A stretch of 64,000 bases of DNA from Chloroflexota bacterium (GTDB taxonomy: Bacteria > Chloroflexota > Dormibacteria > Dormibacterales > Dormibacteraceae): positions 124,001 to 188,000 of the forward strand of contig VBEG01000024.1 in NCBI GenBank assembly GCA_005882115.1, in the 5' to 3' direction. Under the pieces are notes generated by a model. It ran no database searches and was not told the origin of the DNA. It was given only the letters and a program-made list of their open reading frames with translations. Below are positions 29,216 through 38,429 of this stretch, piece after piece; positions within the stretch are counted from its first letter, which is position 1, and each line of letters opens with the position of its first letter. A program made the position numbers and the translations under genes.

Positions 29216-30564
29216 TTCGCCAGGCTTGCTGTCGCCGCCTCGACCGCGTCGATCAGGATCTCGTCCTCTCCTCGTAACACTGTTCGTGGGTCGAGGCAGC
29301 ACTCGTCCTTCTCCACTCGTGCGATAACGGGCGGATCGCCCTCCCGGAGCGCGGTGACCAGGCGAGAGGCCGGGCCCGCGATCGCGATGAGGACTGTCGG
29401 GATCGCTTGCTCGGGAAGCGAGCCTCCGCCGACCGCCGATACAGCCTCGATGAGCTGGGTTTTGACGCCGCGTTCCTCGAGCTTGACCGCCCACATCGCG
29501 GCCCGACGCCGGACGTTCTCGACCGGCGCATGGAGCATGCGGTCAACAGGTATCTCGTCGGCACGACCGGTCAACCTCTGCCGCAGCGTGGCTTCGAGCG
29601 CAGCCAGGGTCAGCTTGTCGATGCGCAACGCCCTCGCGAGCGGATGGCGCGACATCTTCTTGATGGCGTCCGCGTGGCCGAGCACAATTCCGGCTTGCGG
29701 CCCGCCGAGCAGCTTGTCGCCCGAGAACGTCACCACATCGCATGACCTGACCGAATCGACAACGGTCGGCTCGTCGGCGCTCGCCTCCGTCGCCCCGCTG
29801 CCGACGTCGTCGATGAGAAGCAGAGCGTGGCTCTTGGCGATTGTCGCCAGGTCGGTGAGCGCCGCCGACTCGGTGAATCCAGTGACCCGGAAGTTCGACG
29901 TGTGCACCCGAAGCAGCGCGGCGGTGCGTTCGGTGACAGCCTCCTCGTAGTCCGCGGCGCGGGTCCGGTTGGTGGTTCCCACCTCGACCATGCGGGCACC
30001 GGAGAGCCGCATCACGTCCGGCATTCGGAACGAGCCCCCGATCTCGACCAGCTGCCCCCGCGAGACGACCACCTCCTTGCCCTTGCACAAAGCGGTCAAG
30101 GCGAGCAGCACGGCGGCGGCGTTGTTGTTCACCACGAGCGCCGCCTCGCTGCCGAACAGGGCCGTCAGCAAGCCCGCGACAAGCGAGGCCCGCTCACCTC
30201 GCTTGCCTGTCGACAGGTCGAGCTCGAGGTTGCTGTACCCGGCAGCCACGCCGAGCGCCTCGACGGCGGCCTGGGAGAGCGGCGCGCGGCCAAGGTTGGT
30301 GTGCAGGATCACGCCGGTCGCGTTGATCACGCGCCGCAATCTGGGGGCGACGCCTTCGCGCAGCCGAGCTGCAACCGCGGCGTGGCGCTCGGCGCCATCC
30401 CTGGCCGAGTTGCGCTCGGCGGCAATCTGAGCGCGGATCGCCTCGACAACCCGAGCTCGGCCGTGCTCCCTGACGAGCTCGGCGTAGGCCGGCTCGTTGA
30501 CGAGCGTGCCTACGGCAGGCAGGGTGCCAGGCCCGTGAATCCGGGGACTCGATACCCGATGCAT
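29212..30564 (-). CDS. selA: L-seryl-tRNA(Sec) selenium transferase SelA
   Basis: 450-aa PLP enzyme that converts Ser-tRNA(Sec) to Sec-tRNA(Sec). The internal-aldimine Lys is in FSGDKLLGGPQAGI. Other hallmarks are NATGVILHTNLGRAPL, YSNLELDLSTGKRG, VVNNNAAAVLLAL and RALRIDKLTLAALEATL. It is followed by selB with a 4-bp overlap and overlaps the end of the M50 gene by 55 bp. A TAATCT box 10 nt before its ATG, inside the M50 gene, may give an internal promoter. The partner genes selD and selC are not in this window. Confidence 0.95.
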   Translation of the reverse strand: MHRVSSPRIHGPGTLPAVGTLVNEPAYAELVREHGRARVVEAIRAQIAAERNSARDGAERHAAVAARLREGVAPRLRRVINATGVILHTNLGRAPLSQAAVEALGVAAGYSNLELDLSTGKRGERASLVAGLLTALFGSEAALVVNNNAAAVLLALTALCKGKEVVVSRGQLVEIGGSFRMPDVMRLSGARMVEVGTTNRTRAADYEEAVTERTAALLRVHTSNFRVTGFTESAALTDLATIAKSHALLLIDDVGSGATEASADEPTVVDSVRSCDVVTFSGDKLLGGPQAGIVLGHADAIKKMSRHPLARALRIDKLTLAALEATLRQRLTGRADEIPVDRMLHAPVENVRRRAAMWAVKLEERGVKTQLIEAVSAVGGGSLPEQAIPTVLIAIAGPASRLVTALREGDPPVIARVEKDECCLDPRTVLRGEDEILIDAVEAATASLAK

Positions 30565-31220
30565 TCGCCTACTGAGATTAGGCTTGCGGGCTCGAAGAAC
30601 GGGAGCATGACGTAGTTCAGCAGGTTGGCGCCCTGGAAGAATTGGACCGCGAGCAGGACGACGACGCAGCCGGCCCAGACCTCGCGCCTGCGGAGGCTGA
30701 CGTCGTAGAAGAAGCGAGCGTTCTGTCTCTGGAAGATCGCCTCGATCACGTTCCAGCCATCCAGCCCGGGGAGCGGCAGCAGTTGAAACGCGAAGATCGA
30801 GAGGTTCAGGAACACGATCACGTAGATGACGAGACCCAGGAGTCCTGGTCCCACGTCGAACGAGATGGGGACGCCTGCCCGGATCATCGCGCGCAACAGC
30901 AATCCGACGACGAAGGCCACCGCCAGGTTTGCTGCTGGACCACCGACCTCGTAGAGGACCTTCTGCCGGGTACCGCTGATGCGGTTGGACTGGATGGGCA
31001 CCCGGCGGCCCCAGCCGACCAGCGCCACGAACACCGCGATCACCCCCAACGGATCGAGGAAGCGGCGCGGATCGGGCTTGAAGTAGCCGAAGTAGCGGAC
31101 GGATCGATCGCCCTGGAAGTAGGCCGCCGCGGCGTGGCCCATCTCATGCGCCGGGATGGCGATGGCGACGGCCGGCACCAGGGCGAGAATCCCGATGACG
31201 AAGGAGACGAGAAAACTCAA
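30510..31220 (-). CDS. Site-2 protease-family (M50) membrane metallopeptidase
   Basis: 236-aa polytopic protein. The zinc site is HEMGH at residues 25-29 in the first helix, and the third ligand is in LPLPGLDGWN around residue 147, a variant of the NPxPxLDG motif. About six membrane segments are visible. Such rhomboid-length M50 proteins cleave membrane-bound substrates within the bilayer. The TTG start overlaps the stop of the small upstream gene (ATTGAG). Its end lies inside selA. No RseA- or SpoIVFA-like partner can be seen next to it. Confidence 0.87.
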   Translation of the reverse strand: MSFLVSFVIGILALVPAVAIAIPAHEMGHAAAAYFQGDRSVRYFGYFKPDPRRFLDPLGVIAVFVALVGWGRRVPIQSNRISGTRQKVLYEVGGPAANLAVAFVVGLLLRAMIRAGVPISFDVGPGLLGLVIYVIVFLNLSIFAFQLLPLPGLDGWNVIEAIFQRQNARFFYDVSLRRREVWAGCVVVLLAVQFFQGANLLNYVMLPFFEPASLISVGECIGYRVPGFTGLAPCLP

Positions 31221-31465
31221 TCGATCTTGATTTTCGAGTCGCGCTTCGTGGTTCGTCGCCTCGTCCGAGCCCGTCTGACTCGCGTTGCCGCGGGAGCGGG
31301 CGCGACCCGGTTCTCATAGATCAGCATCAACGCCGTGATCAGCTCGCGCTGGGCGTTGAGCAGGTGCACCTGGGCCGCGGGCGGCACCATATCGGACAAC
31401 ACGTTGCTGACCCGAGAGCCGAGCTCGTTGATCAGCTCGATCACGCGCTCGCCATCGCGGCTCAT
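31217..31465 (-). CDS. Small helical protein linked to ArsA-HSP20
   Basis: 82 aa, family unknown. Residues 1-55 form two amphipathic helices (DGERVIELINELGSRVSNVL, LNAQRELITALMLIYENR), followed by a strongly basic tail (TRVRRARTRRRTTKR). It overlaps the ArsA stop by 4 bp (ATGA) and the M50 start by 4 bp, so it is translationally tied to both. A helper or adaptor for the ATPase is a reasonable guess from linkage; no domain supports it. Confidence 0.65.
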   Translation of the reverse strand: MSRDGERVIELINELGSRVSNVLSDMVPPAAQVHLLNAQRELITALMLIYENRVAPAPAATRVRRARTRRRTTKRDSKIKID

Positions 31466-32655
31466 CGCTTTTTCGCCTCCAACTTTTCCGCGCGCCGCGC
31501 GAAGCGCACGCGCAGCTCGCCGTCCTCGATCGATGCGCCCGCGGTCTCGCGGCGCGCAAGCACCCGCGGCAGCGTGATCTCGCGGCGGTAGTTGCCGACG
31601 GTCACGTAAAGATCGCCGTTGTGGCGGCTCAGGTCGACCGCCGACTTGTCCACGAACGGCACCTTTAGAGACAGCACGTAGTCAGGCCCTTCCTTATCTA
31701 TGCGCTGCGGGTTGGAGGTCGCAAAACGGCGAGCAGGGTCCTCCTCGCCATAGATTGCCTGGGCCATCCGGGAAAGCATCTCTTCCCCCACCACCTCGCG
31801 GTCGAACAGGGGCACGTTGAAGATGGGGATCCCGGCGAAGGACTCCTCGACCTCTCGCTGGTAGCGGTGGTGTATGAGCTGCCATTTCTGGAAGAGCTCG
31901 TCATGCAGGTCGCCTGGCAGAAGCCGGTTCACGATCACCGCGTCGGTGACGTAACCGAAGAGGCTCAGATACGTGTAGGCGCGCTTGGCCTCCTTGACCA
32001 CCATCTTCTCGAGGTTGAGCACGATGCGGACCGTGGTGATCTCGGGATCTGTCAGCACCTTGCGCATGCCATCGAGGTCCATCAGCAGATCCTTGAGCGA
32101 CGCGTAGACCTCGTCCGACGGCAGCGGCATGTGCATCATCGGCTGCAGCACGGGGCGCGCCACGCGCATCGCGCGTCGCGACCAGGGGTAGATCTTGTCC
32201 AGCCACCACTTCGCCGCGTCGGGAAAGGTGAGGAGCTGGAGCGTCTCGCCTGTCGGAGCACAGTCGACGATCAGGACGTCGTGCTCGGCGCGCTGCGCGT
32301 AGTGCTTGATCCACATCAACGAGGCGACCTCGTCCATGCCTGGAGGATTGGCCACCTCGTCGGCCAGCACCTCGTCGAGGCCCTGCGTGGAGAAAACCTC
32401 GACTGCGTACTCGTGGAGCTTTGCCCAGTGGCGCTGCATCTCGTGCAGCGATGACACCTCGTGCGCCCACAGGTTGTCGCCCACCTTGGTGGCCTCGGCT
32501 CCAAGCTCGATGTCGAACGAGTCGCCGAGCGAGTGTGCAGGGTCCGTGCTCATAACGACGGTGCGGTAACCGGAGGCTGCGCAACGCACCGCGGTCGCCG
32601 CGGCGACGGACGTCTTGCCAACCCCGCCCTTCCCCGTGAAGAGAACAACCCTCAC
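31462..32655 (-). CDS. ArsA/Get3-family ATPase with C-terminal HSP20-like domain
   Basis: 397 aa. Deviant Walker A FTGKGGVGKTS (residues 6-16), switch I MSTDPAHSLGDSFD, switch II VDCAPTGETLQLL and A-loop-like VPLFDREVVGEEML identify the ArsA/Get3 P-loop ATPases. About 80 C-terminal residues (LSLKVPFVDKSAVDLSRHNG, LYVTVGNYRREITLPRVL) are an alpha-crystallin-like domain, a known ArsA_HSP20 architecture. This version carries a single ATPase half and lacks the arsenite-pump context (no arsB). Get3-like handling of membrane proteins is possible. Start GTG 32655 is 6 nt after TAGACT. Confidence 0.88.
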   Translation of the reverse strand: MRVVLFTGKGGVGKTSVAAATAVRCAASGYRTVVMSTDPAHSLGDSFDIELGAEATKVGDNLWAHEVSSLHEMQRHWAKLHEYAVEVFSTQGLDEVLADEVANPPGMDEVASLMWIKHYAQRAEHDVLIVDCAPTGETLQLLTFPDAAKWWLDKIYPWSRRAMRVARPVLQPMMHMPLPSDEVYASLKDLLMDLDGMRKVLTDPEITTVRIVLNLEKMVVKEAKRAYTYLSLFGYVTDAVIVNRLLPGDLHDELFQKWQLIHHRYQREVEESFAGIPIFNVPLFDREVVGEEMLSRMAQAIYGEEDPARRFATSNPQRIDKEGPDYVLSLKVPFVDKSAVDLSRHNGDLYVTVGNYRREITLPRVLARRETAGASIEDGELRVRFARRAEKLEAKKR

Positions 32656-32661
32656 GGGCGA

Positions 32662-32667
32662 AGTCTA
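32662..32667 (-). promoter_or_regulatory. -10-like TAGACT, 6 nt before GTG of the ArsA-HSP20 gene
   Basis: The TAG of this box is also the stop codon of the upstream DUF1003 gene. TCGCCC separates the box from the GTG at 32655. Confidence 0.45.
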
Positions 32668-33225
32668 CGTTCGGGGTGTTTTCCTCCGTTTGCCCGCTGC
32701 GACCAGCTCGTCGACGTTCTCCTGCACGAGCGTCTCCACGTGCTTGAGGATCTGGATCGTCACCTCGGTGTTCTTCTCGGTCATCCCGGTCACCTCCTCG
32801 ATCGCCTTGAGGATCTGCACGTTCTGCATGTCCGCCTTATCGGCTTCATCTGCGGCATGCTCGAGCGTCAGCCGGTCCTTCTGCGACTGCCGGTTCCCCG
32901 CCAGCAGCAGCACCGGGCCCGTGTAGGCGGCCTGGGTGGAGAAGGCAAGGTTGAGCAGGATGTATGGGAAGGGGTCGATGTGGATGCGACCGGTCGCCTG
33001 GAGAGTATTGACGCTGACCCAGATCGCCACAAGGCACGTCTGGATGATCAGAAACCGCCACGAGCCGATGAAGGACGCGATTCCGTCCGCGAGGCGCTCG
33101 CCGAACGTCGCCTCTTCGTGATGGATGACGTTGACCGGGTGCTTGTGTCCATCGGTGGCGTACTTGCGCCGCTGCATCGTCCGCCTGAGCGCCGCGCTCC
33201 GAGACTCGCTCGTCCGAACTGCCAC
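32665..33225 (-). CDS. DUF1003 membrane protein
   Basis: 186 aa. Core pattern of DUF1003: ADGIASFIGSWRFLIIQTCL, AIWVSVNTL, DPFPYILLNLAFSTQAAYTGPVLLLAGNRQSQKDR, with two membrane helices and a conserved Asp-Pro-(Phe)-Pro turn. The long C-terminal helix (residues about 120-175) is charged and coiled-coil-like. The function of the family is not established. The GTG at 33225 is 11 nt after TAGAGT. Its stop codon overlaps the putative promoter of the ATPase gene. Confidence 0.87.
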   Translation of the reverse strand: MAVRTSESRSAALRRTMQRRKYATDGHKHPVNVIHHEEATFGERLADGIASFIGSWRFLIIQTCLVAIWVSVNTLQATGRIHIDPFPYILLNLAFSTQAAYTGPVLLLAGNRQSQKDRLTLEHAADEADKADMQNVQILKAIEEVTGMTEKNTEVTIQILKHVETLVQENVDELVAAGKRRKTPRT

Positions 33226-33269
33226 AGCGGTTCGAAACTCTACCGCTTGGAGTCCGAGTTGCTACCCCG

Positions 33270-33632
33270 TTACTTGACGATCAGCGGGACGGTCAGCGAA
33301 CCGACGCCGAGCAGCACGATCATGGCCGCGCCGACGATCGCCAGCCTCACCAGGTCCTTGGTGAAGTAAGGCACCCGGTCCAGCGGGATCGACGGATCCG
33401 TCGACTGGACGATCATGCGGCCGCCGCGCTGCTTGACGAACTGATTGCGCGACCCGAGCGACAGCTCGACGGAACGGACCAGGGCCTGGTCCCCACCCAC
33501 CCTCGCCTGGGAAACGCTGCGCGTCGGGGTGGCGGGCTGGGCGCCGGCCGTGCCGACCGCCGTCAGGGGGCCGGCCGGCCGCATTGGCTGGCGGTACTTG
33601 CCCTTGGCTCGCTTTTTTCCCTTGCGGCTCAT
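33270..33632 (-). CDS. Small basic protein with C-terminal membrane anchor
   Basis: 120 aa, family not recognised. The N-terminus is strongly basic (MSRKGKKRAKGKYRQP), the middle is Pro/Ala/Thr-rich, a folded stretch follows (QFVKQRGGRMIVQSTDPSIP) and the protein ends in one membrane helix (RLAIVGAAMIVLLGVGSLTV), suggesting a tail-anchored protein. Tail-anchored proteins are the classic cargo of Get3-like ATPases, and an ArsA-family gene lies just downstream, so a link is worth testing. ATG 33632 is 9 nt after TAGACT (33642-33647). Confidence 0.6.
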   Translation of the reverse strand: MSRKGKKRAKGKYRQPMRPAGPLTAVGTAGAQPATPTRSVSQARVGGDQALVRSVELSLGSRNQFVKQRGGRMIVQSTDPSIPLDRVPYFTKDLVRLAIVGAAMIVLLGVGSLTVPLIVK

Positions 33633-33641
33633 AGATCTGCA

Positions 33642-33647
33642 AGTCTA
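33642..33647 (-). promoter_or_regulatory. -10-like TAGACT, 9 nt before ATG 33632
   Basis: TAGACT within TCTAGACTTGCAGATCT directly before the ATG. No ribosome site is present in the short leader. Confidence 0.4.
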
Positions 33648-33684
33648 GACGGGCGTGAAAATCAGCTCGATTCTCCCCATCCGG

Positions 33685-33733
33685 CCCCATCCCCGCCCTG
33701 CGGGCGGTACTTCCCCGCCAGTGCGGAAGAGTT
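33685..33733. repeat. Dispersed intergenic hairpin repeat, diverged copy
   Basis: CCCCATCC, hairpin GCCCTGCGGGC, then TACTTCCCC and GGAAGAGTT. The layout matches the copies at 19354 and 42623, but with many substitutions. Confidence 0.35.
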
Positions 33734-33749
33734 GACCTTTGTTAGGTAT

Positions 33750-33855
33750 GACAGGCAGGCGACTGGGGGAGCTCGTTCTAGGTCGTGGGGTGCGACTCGG
33801 GAAGGTTTCCGCCTGCCTGTCGTTGGGCCGTGGGACTCAACGTGCAAGGACGTTG
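33750..33855 (+). ncRNA. Candidate structured RNA or 5' leader
   Basis: A perfect 11-bp inverted repeat GACAGGCAGGC (33750-33760)/GCCTGCCTGTC (33811-33821) encloses 50 nt. Inside lie GTCG-7 nt-CGAC (33782-33796) and GGAA-GGT-TTCC (33800-33810). A further hairpin CAACGT-GCAAGG-ACGTTG (33838-33855) follows. This multi-stem layout in an intergenic region upstream of the plus-strand gene at 33902 looks like a riboswitch-type or small-RNA fold. It matches no class that I recognise. The DNA palindrome itself could instead be a protein-binding site. Confidence 0.35.
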
Positions 33856-33901
33856 GCTACGATATGTTGTGTCCCGGGTGAAGTTATAACCCCGAATGTA
33901 G

Positions 33902-34303
33902 TTGGTGTCAAGAGCTTTGGGTAAAGTGTCGCCTGGCAACCGGCTGCGCTGGCTGCCCTACCTCTTCGCCGCCGGGGCTGTGTTCTGGCTGATCGAGCTG
34001 ACACAGTTCGCCGCGGTCGTCGCGGCGCCGGCTGGCCGCGAGCAACTACGCCAGGCGCTGCTCACCGCCGGGATCACGAACGTCAACACCATGCTCACCG
34101 TCGAAGTCGTGATCCTGGCCTCGCTCGAGGTCGCGGCCGTCGTCCTGCATGGCGCCGCCTACTACGGCTTGCGGGCCTACCGGGCCTGGGGCTGGGTCGT
34201 CGCGGTCGTCGTAGCGGCCGCGTGGTCGCTGTTACTCGTAGGCATCCCGATCCTGATATTCCTGCTCCGACGCCCAACCCGCCAGGCCTACGGCATTTCT
34301 TAA
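33902..34303 (+). CDS. Small membrane protein with three to four transmembrane segments
   Basis: About 133 aa, no recognised family. Hydrophobic helices: YLFAAGAVFWLIELTQFAAV, VEVVILASLEVAAVVLHGAA and WGWVVAVVVAAAWSLLLVGI plus IPILIFLLRRP, with a conserved-looking basic C-terminus. Starts at TTG 33902, GTG 33905 and GTG 33926 are all possible. A TATAAC-like stretch lies just upstream. The preceding intergenic region carries the candidate structured RNA, which may act as its leader. Confidence 0.6.
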   Translation: MVSRALGKVSPGNRLRWLPYLFAAGAVFWLIELTQFAAVVAAPAGREQLRQALLTAGITNVNTMLTVEVVILASLEVAAVVLHGAAYYGLRAYRAWGWVVAVVVAAAWSLLLVGIPILIFLLRRPTRQAYGIS

Positions 34304-34326
34304 GACCAGACCAGGTGGGGGATGCA

Positions 34327-34345
34327 GGCCGGATTTACTCCGGCC
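34327..34345. terminator. Hairpin between convergent genes
   Basis: 7-bp stem GGCCGGA/TCCGGCC with loop TTTAC, 24 nt past the stop of the small membrane protein gene. It lacks a T-tract, so termination is uncertain. Confidence 0.35.
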
Positions 34346-34432
34346 GTCTCCAACGCGTACCTCGAGCCGTCGCCCAAACGTGGCATGCAAAGGAGGGGGT
34401 CCCGCGGGGGAGGCCTGCCTCACCCGCGCCTT

Positions 34433-35336
34433 TTAGCGGCCAATGCGGAAGAAGATGACGTCTCCGTCTTGGACTCGGTACTCACGCCCCTCGACCCGCA
34501 GCTTGCCAGCGGCGCGCAGCGCGTCCATTGAGCCGGCAGGCCCGAACTTCCGGCTCGCCGGCGGTGAAGTAGGTGATCAGGCCGCCCGCCTCCCACACCG
34601 CGCGCGCGATGCGGCCCAAGCCTGATTCGTCGATGTCGTAACCGGCGCGCATCTCGGCCTGCTCCGACGGCTCGAGCTCGCTGAGCTCGGCCTCAAGGCG
34701 CGCCGACAGCGCGATGGAGGGAGCGCCTTCGCCGTCGGCCAGCTTCTTGACCTTCGCGGCGGGCTCGCCTCCACCCGGGAGCAATGCTTCGGCGGCGTTG
34801 GCGACGTACACGGCGGGCTTGAGCGTGACCGGGAAAATGCCCAGCAGCATCGCGCGCTGATCCGGCTCCAGGGTAAGCGTGCGCAGCTGCTGCCCGGCGT
34901 TGAGGTGCTGCTTGGCCGCGGCCAGGACTTCCGTCTCAGCCTGGGCGTCCTTCTTCCCCGCCCGCGCCTCCTTGGCGACGACGTCGAGCCTTCTCTCGAC
35001 CGACGCGAGGTCGGCGAGCACGAGGTCGAGCGCAAACTCCTCAAGCTCGGCCACGGGGTCGGGCTCCGGCCCGAAGCACCGAGCGACCTTCAAAAGGACG
35101 TCGGCCTGCCGCGCAAACGCGACGCGCTGCGCGCGACTGCCCGGAGGCGAGTCCTCGACGCGGACCTGCGCCGGCGTCGTCTTCGTGGGCTGCACGGCTT
35201 CGGCGAGTCGGGTCAGGCGCCCATCAGGGATGTCGACCATCCCGACGCCGTCGGCGCCGCGGCCCGCCGTCAGCGCGTGGAACAGCGTGGTCTTGCCGGA
35301 CCCCGCGGGCCCGACGATGGCAACGTTTACAGGCAC
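34433..35336 (-). pseudogene. YchF/Obg-like NTPase paralogue (DUF933/TGS) with a frameshift near its 3' end
   Basis: About 300 codons. The N-terminal G domain resembles YchF but is degenerate: P-loop is GPAGSGKTTLFHAL, and the usual DxxG switch II region reads VEDSPPGSRAQRV. A helical insert and FPVTLKPAVYVANAAEALL follow. Reading is open to 34482, ending [16 protein letters not shown]. In the next frame the expected C-terminal TGS-like end appears ([19 protein letters not shown]...[13 protein letters not shown]) and stops at 34433. The two frames differ by one base, at about 34530-34545, so there is a one-base insertion, a programmed shift or a sequencing error. It follows lysC by 3 nt. Paralogue function is unknown. 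Confidence 0.75.
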
Positions 35337-35339
35337 GGC

Positions 35340-37366
<2,027 letters not shown>

Positions 37367-37373
37367 GGCGGAT

Positions 37374-38417
37374 TTACAGCTTCAAGACCTTAGCGAGTGT
37401 GCGCGCGTCTCCGTCGAGTTCGATGGGTGGTTCGACACTTTTCAACGAAGCCTCAGGATCTTTGAGCCCGGAACCCGTGAGGACGACCACGGTGACGGCG
37501 TCCTTGTCGATCTTTCCGTCACGGACGAGCCTGAACAGAAGGGCCAGCGGCGCCGCCGACGCGGGCTCGGCGAACAGGCCCTCGCTGCCGGCGAGCCGGA
37601 TCTGCGCGGAGAGGATCTCGATGTCGGTTACTGCGCTGATCGCCCCCCCTGACTCGTCCCGCGCCGACGTCGCGCCCTCCCATGACGCGGGATTGCCGAT
37701 CTTGATCGCCGACGCGACGGTCTTCGGGTCGGCGACGGGGCTGCCGTTGACGATGGGCGCGGCGCCCTCGGCCTGCGCGCCGACCATCCTCGGCAGTCGG
37801 GTGGCGCGGCCGGCCGCGTGGTACTGGCGGAAACCCCTCCAGTAGGCGGTGATGTTGCCGGCGTTCCCGACCGGCAGGATGAGGTAGTCGGGCGCGTCGC
37901 CCAGCTCGTCGACGATCTCGAACGCGGCCGTCTTCTGGCCCTCGATCCGATGTGGGTTCACCGAGTTCATCAGGGCTACGGGGTACCGGCTGGCGAGGTC
38001 GCGCACGGTTTCCAGCGCGTGGTCGAAGTTGCCCTTCAATGCGACCACCTTCGCTCCATACATCAGGGCTTGCGACAGCTTGTTGAGCGCGATTTCGCCA
38101 GACGGGACCACAACGATCGCGCGCGCACCGGTGCGCGCCGCGTATGCCGCCATCGACGCAGACGTGTTGCCGGTCGACGCGCACATGAAGACTCGGTGGC
38201 CTGCCTCCAACGCCTTGGCCACGGCGACGACCATGCCCCGGTCCTTGAACGAGCCCGTGGGATTCAGGCCTTCGTACTTGAAGTAGAGGTGCTCGAGGCC
38301 CAGCGCCTTGCCGATGTTGAGGCTCGGCACCAGTGGGGTCGAGCCCTCCTTGAGGTCGACCTCCGGCGTCGATGGTCCGACAGGTAGGTGCTCGCGATAG
38401 CGAGCGATGACCCCCAC
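37374..38417 (-). CDS. thrC: Threonine synthase
   Basis: 347-aa PLP enzyme that turns O-phosphohomoserine into threonine. The PLP Lys is in NPTGSFKDRGMVVAVAKA, followed by CASTGNTSASMAAYAARTGA and the phosphate-binding PVGNAGNITAYWRGF. The C-terminus has VVVLTGSGLKDPE. Length and motifs fit the short class found in many bacteria. It starts 12 nt after hom and ends 7 nt before thrB, so hom-thrC-thrB-lysC form one operon for aspartate-family flux to threonine. Confidence 0.96.
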   Translation of the reverse strand: MGVIARYREHLPVGPSTPEVDLKEGSTPLVPSLNIGKALGLEHLYFKYEGLNPTGSFKDRGMVVAVAKALEAGHRVFMCASTGNTSASMAAYAARTGARAIVVVPSGEIALNKLSQALMYGAKVVALKGNFDHALETVRDLASRYPVALMNSVNPHRIEGQKTAAFEIVDELGDAPDYLILPVGNAGNITAYWRGFRQYHAAGRATRLPRMVGAQAEGAAPIVNGSPVADPKTVASAIKIGNPASWEGATSARDESGGAISAVTDIEILSAQIRLAGSEGLFAEPASAAPLALLFRLVRDGKIDKDAVTVVVLTGSGLKDPEASLKSVEPPIELDGDARTLAKVLKL

Positions 38418-38429
38418 GGGCCGATCCTC

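Noticed and set aside
27383-30564. Selenoprotein gene with in-frame UGA near selAB
   Set aside because: No gene in the window appears split at a UGA with continued family similarity; the genes checked end at natural C-termini.
33750-33855. Cyclic-di-AMP (ydaO-type) riboswitch
   Set aside because: GGGGGAGC and GGGGTGCGAC recall parts of that class, but its conserved 3' segment with CAGCTAACC is absent, so no class is assigned.
34482-34547. YchF-like protein ending naturally at 34482
   Set aside because: The next frame continues with the expected C-terminal family sequence ([13 protein letters not shown]...), so the early end is more likely a frameshift.
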